DNA of 64,000 bases from positions 1 through 64,000 of the forward strand of contig CAMHLV010000002.1 in assembly GCA_946186115.1 (NCBI GenBank), in the 5' to 3' direction. Source of the DNA: an uncultured Prevotella sp. Its GTDB lineage: Bacteria; Bacteroidota; Bacteroidia; Bacteroidales; Bacteroidaceae. Both the position numbers and the translations under genes were made by a program. Positions within the stretch are counted from its first letter, which is position 1; the number at the start of each line of letters is the position of its first letter. Positions 26,826-35,552 of this stretch are shown piece after piece. A model generated the notes under the pieces. It ran no database searches, had not been told where the DNA came from, and worked only from the letters and a program-made list of their open reading frames with translations.

Positions 26826-26844
26826 GTTTTCTATTTTAGGAAAC
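26826..26844. promoter_or_regulatory. Candidate operator, copy 1 (nrdJ side)
   Basis: This is a 19-base imperfect dyad, GTTTTCTATTTTAGGAAAC, with half-sites GTTT-C and G-AAAC. It covers the -33 zone of the nrdJ promoter. A second copy of the same consensus (GTTTTCYRTTTYAGRAAAC) begins 43 bases away. Confidence 0.6.
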
Positions 26845-26868
26845 TTTTCCCATAAATATTTTAAAAAA

Positions 26869-26887
26869 GTTTTCCGTTTCAGAAAAC
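26869..26887. promoter_or_regulatory. Candidate operator, copy 2 (nitroreductase side)
   Basis: The 19-base dyad GTTTTCCGTTTCAGAAAAC matches copy 1 at 15 of 19 positions. It covers the -33 zone of the plus-strand nitroreductase promoter. Its symmetric placement with copy 1 suggests that one regulator controls both genes. Confidence 0.6.
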
Positions 26888-26893
26888 ATTCTG

Positions 26894-26902
26894 TATCTTT
26901 GC
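26894..26902 (+). promoter_or_regulatory. -7 box for the nitroreductase gene
   Basis: TATCTTTGC ends three bases before the ATG at 26906. The transcript should therefore begin at or very near the start codon. Confidence 0.6.
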
Positions 26903-26905
26903 AGC

Positions 26906-27661
26906 ATGAAAAATCTAGCAACTCGTCGCACTATCCGCAAATACAGCGACAAAGAGGTGAGCGAAGAACTGCTCAACCGCCTCCTCACTGAGGCCAGTCG
27001 TACACAAACCATGGGCAACCTGCAGCTATATAGCGTGGTAGTAACCCGCTCGCAAGAAGTGAAGCAGCAGTTGGCACCAGCTCATTTCAACCAGCCAATG
27101 GTGACTCAGGCTCCCGTGGTGCTTACTATCTGTGCCGACTTCAACCGCACCTCCACGTGGGCACGATGCCGCAAAGCAGAACCTGGATACGACAATTTCC
27201 TAAGTTTTATCAATGCCGCTACCGATGCTCTGCTATATACGCAGACGCTATGCAACCTGATGGACGAAGAGGGACTCGGATACTGCTATCTGGGCACCAC
27301 AGTTTATATGCCGCAGATGATTATCGACACGCTGCAGCTGCCCAAACTGGTGATGCCCGTAGCTACCCTGACTGTGGGATGGCCCGACGAAGAGCCTCAA
27401 CTATCCGACAGGCTGCCGATGGAGAGTTTCGTACACAGCGAGACATACTCCGACTATCTGGCCAACGACATCGACACATATTATTATAATAAGGAGCACC
27501 TGCCAGAAAACCTGCATTTCGTGGAAATCAACAAGAAAGAGACACTCGCACAGATCTTCACTGACATAAGATATACCCGAAGTGACAACGAGGCCATGTC
27601 GGATGGTCTTCTCAAGGCTTTGAAGAAACAGGGGTTCCTACCCTATTGGGTACGAATCTAA
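26906..27661 (+). CDS. Nitroreductase family flavoprotein
   Basis: This is a 251-residue predicted FMN-dependent NAD(P)H oxidoreductase of the nitroreductase fold. The opening TRRTIRKYSDKEVSEELLNR is the family's FMN-binding start, and TDALLYTQTLCNLMDEEGLGYCYLGT is the conserved central helix and following loop. The physiological substrate is not predictable; relatives reduce quinones, flavins or nitro compounds. No in-frame Met occurs near the start apart from the first, so the ATG next to the -7 box is used, giving a leaderless message. It is divergent from nrdJ and shares paired dyads with it, hinting at a shared redox or nucleotide signal. Confidence 0.88.
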   Translation: MKNLATRRTIRKYSDKEVSEELLNRLLTEASRTQTMGNLQLYSVVVTRSQEVKQQLAPAHFNQPMVTQAPVVLTICADFNRTSTWARCRKAEPGYDNFLSFINAATDALLYTQTLCNLMDEEGLGYCYLGTTVYMPQMIIDTLQLPKLVMPVATLTVGWPDEEPQLSDRLPMESFVHSETYSDYLANDIDTYYYNKEHLPENLHFVEINKKETLAQIFTDIRYTRSDNEAMSDGLLKALKKQGFLPYWVRI

Positions 27662-27703
27662 GGTCGGTCGTCTGACAGAGAAAAGGACAACTTTTTACAG
27701 GTA

Positions 27704-28939
27704 CTATTGCATTCTCGACTGTTTCTTGAGTTTGCCAACTGCATGCTCAAGACTCTCACTGGGTTCGATGATGTTGTAATCGGCCCAGAACAGTTCGTCT
27801 TCAAAATACTCTACCTTATCATAGAAGCGCTCTTTTATACCAAACGAAGAGCGCCCAAGCGGCTTCTTCACACCACGTCCGTGCTGCATGCGCTCAGTAA
27901 CCACCATCTCGCTCACTGTAGTATATGTAGAGGCAAACAGGCGTCGCTTCCAGTCGCAGTTGAATCGCATCACGTTGCGAAGATAACTCATGCGGGTTAC
28001 TCCTGCCTCATCGGTGTCATAAACTACCGTTACTGATAGTTCCCTTGGGTGGAAGCGCAATCCCATAGGCTTGCTCACCAGCATATAGTCGGCAGCAATA
28101 CGCCAGTCGCGCATGTCGAGTTCAAGTTCAGCCCTGGTAATGGCCAATGTCTGCTGGTCGATATACACAAGTCCCTTCATCAGTGGCGAGAGCAGTGTGC
28201 CCACAGGCTCCATACGCACCACATACTGAGCCCTGTCGTTGATATGCACAGGCAGTTCCATGTGCAACTGGTAGTGTGACAGGTTTTCAGAATTCAGCAG
28301 ATAGTCGCAGTTCTTTGCCACGTCAACCATCAAGGGGAGCACAGGACCACCCTGGATCTTCACTCCTAACGTGTCCTTCGACCTCATGCTCATCAGGCGC
28401 CTGCCCTTGAGAATGGCCACACGATCGTAGCCAGGTCCCTTCAGATAGTCCGACTTGTACATGTCTGTCACAGCCTCGGCAACAGAGATGAAACGCGAGC
28501 CTCGCTGTGCTGTCTCACGATAGAAGCAGCGTGCCAGTTCTGGCTCCATAGGATAATTCTTCTCTATGCGCTGAATGGCAGCCTTCAGTATATCCTCAGG
28601 GTCGTTGACAGACACGACGATCTCGCTAAGTACTACAGAACTACCCTGCATTCTGATATGCAGATTATCAGTAGAGCCTTCTTCTATTCTGAACCTGCGC
28701 GTCTTATACCCGATATGGCTCAACTGTACATATTGCGGGCGCTGGACAGTCTTCAGCGTAAATCGCCCATCATCGTTGGTCACAGTGCGCACGTCGCTGC
28801 CTTCAGCCATAATGCTGACATGTGGCAAGGGCTGACCCGTCTGCTGGTCGGACACTTGTCCACTAATTATGGTCTGTGCTGTCATCGTCATGCCAGGGAA
28901 CAGCACTGCCAATATCAATATAAGTAACCGCGTCTTCAT
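27704..28939 (-). CDS. Carboxypeptidase-regulatory-like domain protein, exported
   Basis: This 411-residue protein has a signal peptide (about 1-21; LLILILAVLFPGMTMTA). The CarboxypepD_reg-like beta-sandwich (about 24-110; ISGQVSDQQTGQPLPHVSIMAEG) is common at the N-terminus of Bacteroidota surface proteins. The rest (about 115-411) is beta-rich (YVVRMEPVGTLLSPLMKGLVYIDQQTLAITRAELEL), with no motif I can assign. It resembles uncharacterised outer-membrane-associated proteins of the DUF5686-like group without the barrel. It has its own promoter at 28960-28992 and is convergent with the nitroreductase gene. Confidence 0.75.
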   Translation of the reverse strand: MKTRLLILILAVLFPGMTMTAQTIISGQVSDQQTGQPLPHVSIMAEGSDVRTVTNDDGRFTLKTVQRPQYVQLSHIGYKTRRFRIEEGSTDNLHIRMQGSSVVLSEIVVSVNDPEDILKAAIQRIEKNYPMEPELARCFYRETAQRGSRFISVAEAVTDMYKSDYLKGPGYDRVAILKGRRLMSMRSKDTLGVKIQGGPVLPLMVDVAKNCDYLLNSENLSHYQLHMELPVHINDRAQYVVRMEPVGTLLSPLMKGLVYIDQQTLAITRAELELDMRDWRIAADYMLVSKPMGLRFHPRELSVTVVYDTDEAGVTRMSYLRNVMRFNCDWKRRLFASTYTTVSEMVVTERMQHGRGVKKPLGRSSFGIKERFYDKVEYFEDELFWADYNIIEPSESLEHAVGKLKKQSRMQ

Positions 28940-28959
28940 AATACCAAATATCTATCGTT

Positions 28960-28992
28960 GCAAATATCGGAATTAAAAACGAATATTCCAAA
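28960..28992 (-). promoter_or_regulatory. Promoter of the carboxypeptidase-regulatory-like gene
   Basis: On the minus strand TTTG (28992-28989), exactly 20 bases, then GATATTTG (28967-28960 with its flanking base), one mismatch from TAnnTTTG. It lies about 20 bases above the ATG at 28939. Confidence 0.65.
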
Positions 28993-29039
28993 TAATTGAG
29001 CATATTTTTTTAATTATCAACAAGATATCTCAACAACGA

Positions 29040-29072
29040 GGGGTGTGGCAAATCATTTTTTTACCACACCCC
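29040..29072. terminator. Hairpin past the uronate operon, possible terminator
   Basis: The 9-base arms GGGGTGTGG (29040-29048) and CCACACCCC (29064-29072) pair perfectly around a 15-base loop that contains the T-run. It is 24 bases after the ExuT-like stop. There is no U-tract after the stem on the minus strand, so termination is uncertain. Confidence 0.5.
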
Positions 29073-29095
29073 TTCAGTATTATGATGACTGTATC

Positions 29096-30544
29096 TTACT
29101 CCAGTACGATGGGCTTGTACTTAGGAACAAGTGCCTTCATGATGCACCAGCCAATAAGGTAGGCTACTGCACAGATGCAGAACACTACCATGTAGGCAGC
29201 AGGCTTGCCATCGAATCCAAAGAACGAGAAGGCAGCACCCTGCTCTGCAGCCCAGTCGAAGAACTTACCAGAGCCCAGGTTGATGCTCATCGAGCCAAGA
29301 CCTCCTGCCATGGTGCCAAGACCTACGATTGTACCAATGGTTGACTTCGGGAACATGTCGCCAATGGTAGAGAAGAGGTTGGCAGACCATGCCTGGTGTC
29401 CTGCACCAAGCAGACCGATAAGGATAGCAGGCCACCAAGCGCTATATGCACCCATAGGCTGTGCGAATAGACCCAGCACAGGGAAACATGCGAAGATGAA
29501 CATTGCACGCATACGGCCCAGATATGGGTTCATTCCCTTTTTGTCAACGAAGTAAGTGGGCAGGTATCCACCTCCGATGCTGAGGATAGTAACAATGGCA
29601 TAGAGAGTGAAGATAAGAGCAATACCCATAGCAGAGTCGCTGGTGTAGCCATACTGGTCAGAGAAGTAAGCAGGAGCCCAGAACAGGAAGAACCACCATA
29701 CACCGTCAGTCATGAACTTACCAACGAGGAACGACCATGTCTGCTTGTAAGTGAAGCACTTCAGGAACGGGATAGTCTTCTCCTCCTTGACGGTCTCACG
29801 ATCCTGAGCCTCAGCCAGGTCGTTATCCTGCTCAATATAGTTGAGCTCAGCCTGGTTTACGCGCTTGTTCTGAGCGGGCTTCTCATAGAGCCACATCCAC
29901 AGTGCCATCCACACGAAGCCGAGGGCACCAATGATGATGAAAGCCATCTCCCAGCCCCATGCACGTGCCAGCAGGGGGATAGTGGCAGGAGCAGCCAGAG
30001 CGCCCACTGATGCACCACTATTGAAGATAGATGTTGAGAAAGCGCGGTCTTTCTTTGGGAAGTACTCAGCAGTGGCCTTGATGGCAGCAGGGAAGTTACC
30101 AGCCTCACCAACAGCAAGTATGAGTCGGCAGCTCAGGAACAGCCATACCGAGATGGTAGCGATAGCCACAGCAGCGTCGCCAGTGAGCTGGCCCAGCTGT
30201 GCCACAGAGTCATATCCCTCTACAGTCATTGCCACCCATCCGCAGCCAGCGTGCAGCACAGCACCCAGCGACCATACGAAGATAGCGATGAGGTAACCCT
30301 TCTTGGTGCCCATCCAGTCGATGAACTTACCAGCAAAGAGGTTTGCAATGGCATAGAACAGCGAGAACATACCCGTTATCGTACCATAGTCACCATCAGT
30401 CCAGTGGAACTCAGGGGCAATAAAGTCCTTCCATGTAAGTGATAAGACCTGACGGTCCATGTAGTTAATGGTGGTTGCCAAGAACAGCAACGCACAGATG
30501 ACCCAACGGAAGTTGGACATTTTTGTTTTTTGAATTGGAGCCAT
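29096..30544 (-). CDS. MFS transporter, ExuT-like hexuronate/organic anion type
   Basis: This 482-residue inner-membrane carrier of the anion:cation symporter branch has about 12 hydrophobic segments. The family opening is present (RWVICALLFLATTINYMDRQ, about 13-32), as are the loop KFIDWMGTKKGYLIAIF and LAVGEAGNFPAAIKATAEYFP, typical of ExuT, GudP and DgoT. With KduI immediately upstream, uptake of unsaturated or free uronates such as galacturonate or glucuronate is the likely role. A second candidate start is Met9 (MSNFRW). It is the last gene of the operon EIIC-kduI-exuT. Confidence 0.88.
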   Translation of the reverse strand: MAPIQKTKMSNFRWVICALLFLATTINYMDRQVLSLTWKDFIAPEFHWTDGDYGTITGMFSLFYAIANLFAGKFIDWMGTKKGYLIAIFVWSLGAVLHAGCGWVAMTVEGYDSVAQLGQLTGDAAVAIATISVWLFLSCRLILAVGEAGNFPAAIKATAEYFPKKDRAFSTSIFNSGASVGALAAPATIPLLARAWGWEMAFIIIGALGFVWMALWMWLYEKPAQNKRVNQAELNYIEQDNDLAEAQDRETVKEEKTIPFLKCFTYKQTWSFLVGKFMTDGVWWFFLFWAPAYFSDQYGYTSDSAMGIALIFTLYAIVTILSIGGGYLPTYFVDKKGMNPYLGRMRAMFIFACFPVLGLFAQPMGAYSAWWPAILIGLLGAGHQAWSANLFSTIGDMFPKSTIGTIVGLGTMAGGLGSMSINLGSGKFFDWAAEQGAAFSFFGFDGKPAAYMVVFCICAVAYLIGWCIMKALVPKYKPIVLE

Positions 30545-30570
30545 AGTTTTTATTATCCTTAAATCGTAAA

Positions 30571-31548
30571 TTACTTAATGTCGATGACGGGAATATTGTC
30601 CTTGTCGTTGTAGTACAGGTTCTCGCCAGCCATACCCCAGATGAAGGTGTAGTAATATGTGCCTGCAGCAGCGTGCATCGACCACTCTGGCGACATGATG
30701 GCCTGCTCGTTGTGCAGCCATACCACGCGACTCTCCTGCGGCTCTCCCATGATGTGAGCAATAGTCTGCTCCTCAGGCAGGTTGAAATAGTAGTAAGCCT
30801 CGATACGGCGACCATGAGTATGAGGAGGCATCGTGTTCCATGCAGCGCCAGGATTCAGCTGTGTCAAACCCAGCTGCAGCTGGCAGGGGCCTTCCTCCAG
30901 CACGTCGTTGACAATGAGCTTATATACAGTGCGGTTGTTGCACTCTTCCAGCGAACCCACGGGGCCCCAAACGGCAGCCTTCAGCGAGCCCTTTCTACCA
31001 TCGAGAGTAACCCACTGTGTCTTATAGTGCTGATGGGCAGTGGCAGAATTCAGGTAGAACTTGGCAGGTTTCTTGGCATCCTTCGAGCGGAAGAGCACCT
31101 CCTTGTTGACGTCCTTATCCTTGCCAATATGGCCACGACCTATGTAGAGAGCCTCTTTCGGAGCCAGTGCATATTCCTTGCCATCAACGATGACCACACC
31201 ATCGCCCTGTCCGCAGTTCACAACACCGAGTTCGCGGTTGTAGAGGAAATACTTGTCCTTGATGCCCGGATCGACGTCGAGTCCCAGGTCGCGGAAGTTC
31301 TCGAGTTTCAGTGTTTTGTTAACAGGCATAGCACCGCCAAAGATAAAGCGGTCGTAGTGCGAATACGTCAGGTTAATCTCGTCAGCCACCATCACCTTCT
31401 CCATCACGAAGCGCTCGCGGAGAGTCTTGGTGTCGTAGTGTTTCACGTCCTCCGGATGGCATGCCGTCTGGAAGTTGACATTCTGCTGGGCAGATACTGT
31501 CAGTAAATTGCCCAGAAGAAGTACAGTTACAATAATTGTTTTTTTCAT
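30571..31548 (-). CDS. kduI: 5-dehydro-4-deoxy-D-glucuronate isomerase with signal peptide
   Basis: KduI isomerises the open form of unsaturated uronate (from pectin or glycosaminoglycan lyases) to 3-deoxy-D-glycero-2,5-hexodiulosonate. The cupin metal ligands are visible: His243 and His245 with Glu250 (HTHGRRIE), and His292 (WSMHAAAG). [19 protein letters not shown] near 29-47 is the usual N-terminus of the cytoplasmic enzyme. Here it is preceded by a clear signal peptide ([20 protein letters not shown], 1-20), and no other Met lies before the conserved region. The protein should therefore be periplasmic, which is unusual. The 325 residues exceed the typical 280 by that leader and a few loops. 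It lies between EIIC and the ExuT-like gene. Confidence 0.92.
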   Translation of the reverse strand: MKKTIIVTVLLLGNLLTVSAQQNVNFQTACHPEDVKHYDTKTLRERFVMEKVMVADEINLTYSHYDRFIFGGAMPVNKTLKLENFRDLGLDVDPGIKDKYFLYNRELGVVNCGQGDGVVIVDGKEYALAPKEALYIGRGHIGKDKDVNKEVLFRSKDAKKPAKFYLNSATAHQHYKTQWVTLDGRKGSLKAAVWGPVGSLEECNNRTVYKLIVNDVLEEGPCQLQLGLTQLNPGAAWNTMPPHTHGRRIEAYYYFNLPEEQTIAHIMGEPQESRVVWLHNEQAIMSPEWSMHAAAGTYYYTFIWGMAGENLYYNDKDNIPVIDIK

Positions 31549-31593
31549 ATCTTTGTTTTCTTAATTAAACTCTTTCTATTTCTTTCTTAAAAA

Positions 31594-32961
31594 CTACTTG
31601 GATTCCTTATTCTCTTTCATGATGCGCATGCGGTTCCACACCACCATTCCTATTGTAATTAATGTGAGGACACCAGCACCAATCCATTTCAGATAAGCCA
31701 CGCATTTGTAGATAACCCATCCGAAGAGCGATGACGCAAAGTCGAGGGCGCCACCCTCAAAGCCTGCGGGAATGTCAGCAGCCTTGTCGCCAGTCTGTTC
31801 GAAGACGGTATGGGCAGCCTGGGTGAAGGCAGGAGCCATGTCAGTGACGAAATAGAGACCTACAGCCAGTGCCACGAGACCAATGATGAACGTCTTCACC
31901 ACGTTACCCTTGGTAAACGGCAGCACCATGGGGAACAAGTAGAACATGCCTGCCAGCGATGCCAGCGGCAGGAACTGGTTGCCGGGCAGCACCACAGCGA
32001 GTCCCAGTGCCACGGGAATCAGCAACAGCGATACGACGAGCGTCGTAGGATGTCCAATAACCACAGCAGGCGACATGCCTATATACACCTTCTTACCATT
32101 GAACTTCTTCTTGACCACCTCCTGTGTTTTCTCAGCGATGGGCTTCAGACCCTCGATAAACAGCGACGTGATGCGCGGAATAAGTTCCATCACGGCACCC
32201 ATGGTGACACCCAGGAAGAGCACCTTCTTGATGTCGAGCTGAGCCAGCGCACCAATCAGCGCACCAACGATGACACCCAGTACCAGTGGCTCGCCCATGA
32301 CACCGAACTTCTTCTTCATGCCCTCGGCATCGATGTTCAGGCGATTGAAGCCAGGAATCATGTCCAGCGCCTTGCCAATAGTCAGTGCAAAGGGCACAAA
32401 GCTCTGGCAGAAAGGCTGTGGGATAGATATTCCCTGCCACTCAGGATAGTATTCCTGGAACTTATCGGCAGTGAGGTCGGCCATCACCAAAGTGACGATG
32501 TAGCACACGATGGCAGCAAAATAACCCCACATCAGGCTCTGGTCCATCACGAAGTATGCTACAGCCCCGATGAAGGCGAAGTGCCAGTAGTTCCACAGGT
32601 CGATGTTGACAGTGCGTGTGCAGCCTGTGATGAGCAACAGGAAGTTTACTCCCAGGCAGATTGGGATGATAAGCGCACCCACAGCCGTATTGTATGCTAC
32701 TGCAGCCGCAGCAGGCCATCCCATGTCGAACACCTTCAGCTGCAGGTCGTACAGCTGTGATATTTCGCTCAGAGGTCCACCAAAGTTAGTAGTGAGCAGG
32801 GCTGTCACGATGCCCAGTCCTACGAAACCTACACCCACATAGAGTCCGCTCTTCAGCGAGCGTCCGAATTTCAGGCCAATGCACAGGCCAATGATAGTAA
32901 ACAGTATAGGCATCATTACCGATGCGCCCAGACTGATAATGTAACTAAATACTTGTTCCAT
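31594..32961 (-). CDS. PTS galactitol-type EIIC membrane protein (orphan)
   Basis: This 455-residue integral membrane protein resembles the EIIC-GatC/SgaT family, with about ten hydrophobic segments. Family-like stretches are GWPAAAAVAYNTAVGALIIP near 80-99, GVMGEPLVLGVIVGALIGAL near 219-238 and KVYIGMSPAVVIGHPTTLVV near 294-313. No EIIA or EIIB gene is nearby, and no EI or HPr is in the window. It is the first gene of a three-gene operon with kduI and the ExuT-like carrier, so it may move a uronate or related sugar without PTS phosphorylation. That role is inference. Confidence 0.82.
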   Translation of the reverse strand: MEQVFSYIISLGASVMMPILFTIIGLCIGLKFGRSLKSGLYVGVGFVGLGIVTALLTTNFGGPLSEISQLYDLQLKVFDMGWPAAAAVAYNTAVGALIIPICLGVNFLLLITGCTRTVNIDLWNYWHFAFIGAVAYFVMDQSLMWGYFAAIVCYIVTLVMADLTADKFQEYYPEWQGISIPQPFCQSFVPFALTIGKALDMIPGFNRLNIDAEGMKKKFGVMGEPLVLGVIVGALIGALAQLDIKKVLFLGVTMGAVMELIPRITSLFIEGLKPIAEKTQEVVKKKFNGKKVYIGMSPAVVIGHPTTLVVSLLLIPVALGLAVVLPGNQFLPLASLAGMFYLFPMVLPFTKGNVVKTFIIGLVALAVGLYFVTDMAPAFTQAAHTVFEQTGDKAADIPAGFEGGALDFASSLFGWVIYKCVAYLKWIGAGVLTLITIGMVVWNRMRIMKENKESK

Positions 32962-33006
32962 TTGTATAAAATATCGATATCTTTGTTTGTTTTAGCGTAT
33001 TCGTGT

Positions 33007-33015
33007 GCAAAGATA
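33007..33015 (-). promoter_or_regulatory. -7 box for the EIIC-kduI-exuT operon
   Basis: The minus strand reads TATCTTTGC, fitting TAnnTTTG, about 46 bases above the EIIC start. The upstream side overlaps the terminator of the preceding murF-alr gene. Confidence 0.55.
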
Positions 33016-33017
33016 AT

Positions 33018-33056
33018 AAAAAAACGGCGAACGCACGCACGTTTCACCGTTTTTTT
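33018..33056 (-). terminator. Intrinsic terminator of the YfhO-Fkp-GSCFA-MurF/Alr operon
   Basis: A seven-A run plus CGG at 33018-33027 pairs with CCG plus seven T at 33047-33056, and the stem continues inward with one mismatch and one bulge. On the minus strand the hairpin is followed by T-rich DNA. It lies 67 bases after the murF-alr stop. Confidence 0.8.
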
Positions 33057-33122
33057 CTTACTCAATCGTTAACGTTCACCTGTATCGGAATATCTGACAG
33101 GGATAATATAGTGACTCTTAAC

Positions 33123-35552
33123 TCAGTCCTGAAAATATATCTTCTTCACCCTACTGCTTACGCTTGTCAGCACTTCGTAGGGGATGGTGTCAAGGGCGTC
33201 GCTGAGCACGGTGACGGGCAGGTGCTCGCCAAAGATCTCAACGCTGTCGCCCTCGTGGACATCGGGGATATCGGTGACGTCAATCATGGCGACATCCATA
33301 CAGATATTGCCCACGTATGGGGCTTTCTGTCCGTTTACCAGACAGTAGCAGGCTCCACGTCCAAGATGGCGGTTCAATCCGTCAGCATAGCCTATGGGGA
33401 TGGCGGCAATGACGGAGTCGCGCGTCAGGATTCCCTTGCGGCTGTAGCCCACAGTATCCTCCTTAGGCACATGGCGCAGCTGTAGTATAGTGGTCTTCAG
33501 CGTGCTCACAGTAGAGAGTATGCGATTGTCGCGAGGGTCAACACCATATAGTCCAAGACCCAGACGGCACATATCCATCTGGCGCTCTGGGAAATGCTCT
33601 ATGGCAGCACTGTTGTCCATGTGTCGCAGTATCTTATGGCTGAAGGCTGCCTGCAACTTGCGGCTGGCCTTGTCGAACTTCTCAAACTGCATGGCAGAGA
33701 AGGGATCGAAGTCGTCGCTGTCGCTACCCACGAAATGGCTGAATACGGAGCGCGGGATGATGGCATTCTGCCCTTTCAGTCTGCTGATAACCTCGTCGAT
33801 GTCATGCTCAGGGTCGAATCCCAGTCGGTGCATGCCAGTATCAAGCTTGATGTGGACAGGCCATCCCGTGATACCCTGCTTGTCAGCGGCATGTATCAGG
33901 GCATCCAGCAACCGGAAGGAATACACCTCAGGTTCCAGATCGTAGTCGAACATGGTCTTGAAGACCGTCATCTCGGGATTCATAATCATAATATTCTGTG
34001 TAATCCCGTGACGTCGCAACTCGGCACCCTCATCGGCTACAGCCACTGCCAGGTAGTCAACACGATGGTCCTGCAGAGTCTTCGCCACCTCCACAGCACC
34101 AGCCCCATAGGCATCAGCCTTGACCATGCACACCAGCTTTGTCTCTGGCTTCAGGAACGAGCGGTAGTAGTTGAGATTGCTTACCACAGCATTGAGATTC
34201 ACCTCCAGGATAGTCTCGTGCACCTTCTGTTCCAGCAGTTCAGTGATACGATCGAATCCAAACAGTCGTGCTCCCTTGATTAGTATCACCTCGTCGTGCA
34301 GCTGGTGGAACAAGTCGCTACTGACGAAATGCTCCACATCGTCGAAGAACCACTTATCCGCCACCTTTATCTTGTCAGCCTGTGCTGGCAGTGCACGTCC
34401 AATACCAATAAACCTGCCTACACCTCGTTTCTCGCAGAGGTTTCCCACCTCGCTATAGAGTTCGTCGTGAGTCATGCCGCTCTGGAAGATGTCGCTGAGG
34501 ATAAGCGTCTTCTTCAACTGAGGCACACCTTCGCGCCTTGACATGAAATCCAGAGCGATATCCAGCGAGTTGATGTCGCTGTTGTATGAGTCGTTGATGA
34601 TTGTGCATCCATGCAGTCCCTGCTTCACTTCCAGTCGCATGGCCACTGGTTCGAGTCGTGCCATACGCTCAGCCAACTGCTCGGGAGTGACGCCAAGATA
34701 CAGAGCAGTGGCAGCCACAGCCAGCGAACATTCTATGCTGGCCTCGTCGCAGAATGGCAGCTGATATGTGCCCAACAGTTCGTCGCGATGCCATCCCAGT
34801 CGCTTTCCCTTGAACTCAGAGCGGCGTATGCAGCGACTTATAAGGTCGTCGTCAGCATTGTATATTATCACCTTGGCATCATGAAAGAGGCGCAGCTTCT
34901 CCATGCATTTCTCCTCCATCGAGCGGAAATTCTTCTGGTGTGCAGCACCCATCGACGTCAGCACTCCAATGGTGGGCTGGATAATGTCGCGCAGATGGTC
35001 CATCTCGCCCATCTGACTGATACCTGCCTCGAATATTCCCACCTCGGTATGCTCGTTGAGCAGCCATACAGAGAGCGGCACTCCTATCTGCGAATTGTAG
35101 CTCTTAGGAGAGCGAGTGACAACATGGTCGGGCGACAACACCTGATACAGCCACTCCTTGACCATCGTCTTGCCGTTGGACCCCGTGATGCCCACCACGG
35201 GCATGTCGAACTCGTCGCGATGGCGCTCTGCCAGTCGCTGTAGTGCAGCCAGCGGAGAGGGGACGATGAGGAAGTTAGCATCTGCAGCCCCCTCCAAACC
35301 TTCTCCCATAGGGGAGGCTTCAGTTTCCCTCCCGGTGAGGTTCTCCACCACGAAGTTGCGGACACCGCGGCGATAGAGGTCTTCAATATACTTATGGCCA
35401 TCGTTGCGGCCCGTTTTCAGTGCGAAAAACAAGGTTTCCTCAGGGAAACACAGTGAGCGGCTGTCAGTGAGCAGCCAGTGAATATTAGCGTCAGCAGTGC
35501 CGATGCGTCGCGCTCCAATGAGCGTAGTAATTTTCTCTATAGAATAATTCAT
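33123..35552 (-). CDS. Bifunctional MurF ligase / alanine racemase
   Basis: This two-domain enzyme of Bacteroidota both makes D-alanine and adds D-Ala-D-Ala to the UDP-MurNAc tripeptide. Residues 1-440 are MurF, with P-loop GITGSNGKTMVKEW near 122 and NDSYNSDINSLDIAL near 312. Residues about 455-809 are alanine racemase, with the PLP lysine in VCMVKADAYGAGAVE, KLDTGMHRLGF, and the catalytic Tyr region DTVGYSRKG. Residues about 71-91 (LTGRETEASPMGEGLEG) are extra compared with relatives as I recall them, and are coded by a G/C-rich palindromic tract at 35279-35340. The start overlaps the GSCFA stop by four bases. Confidence 0.93.
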   Translation of the reverse strand: MNYSIEKITTLIGARRIGTADANIHWLLTDSRSLCFPEETLFFALKTGRNDGHKYIEDLYRRGVRNFVVENLTGRETEASPMGEGLEGAADANFLIVPSPLAALQRLAERHRDEFDMPVVGITGSNGKTMVKEWLYQVLSPDHVVTRSPKSYNSQIGVPLSVWLLNEHTEVGIFEAGISQMGEMDHLRDIIQPTIGVLTSMGAAHQKNFRSMEEKCMEKLRLFHDAKVIIYNADDDLISRCIRRSEFKGKRLGWHRDELLGTYQLPFCDEASIECSLAVAATALYLGVTPEQLAERMARLEPVAMRLEVKQGLHGCTIINDSYNSDINSLDIALDFMSRREGVPQLKKTLILSDIFQSGMTHDELYSEVGNLCEKRGVGRFIGIGRALPAQADKIKVADKWFFDDVEHFVSSDLFHQLHDEVILIKGARLFGFDRITELLEQKVHETILEVNLNAVVSNLNYYRSFLKPETKLVCMVKADAYGAGAVEVAKTLQDHRVDYLAVAVADEGAELRRHGITQNIMIMNPEMTVFKTMFDYDLEPEVYSFRLLDALIHAADKQGITGWPVHIKLDTGMHRLGFDPEHDIDEVISRLKGQNAIIPRSVFSHFVGSDSDDFDPFSAMQFEKFDKASRKLQAAFSHKILRHMDNSAAIEHFPERQMDMCRLGLGLYGVDPRDNRILSTVSTLKTTILQLRHVPKEDTVGYSRKGILTRDSVIAAIPIGYADGLNRHLGRGACYCLVNGQKAPYVGNICMDVAMIDVTDIPDVHEGDSVEIFGEHLPVTVLSDALDTIPYEVLTSVSSRVKKIYFQD
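35279..35340. repeat. CTCCCC-type palindromic tract inside murF-alr
   Basis: The plus strand shows CCCCCTCCAAACC, then CTCCCATAGGGGAG (a self-complementary core with one mismatch), then TTTCCCTCCCGG. It is in frame and adds about 20 residues to the MurF N-terminal domain. Its composition is unlike the flanking coding sequence. Confidence 0.5.
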
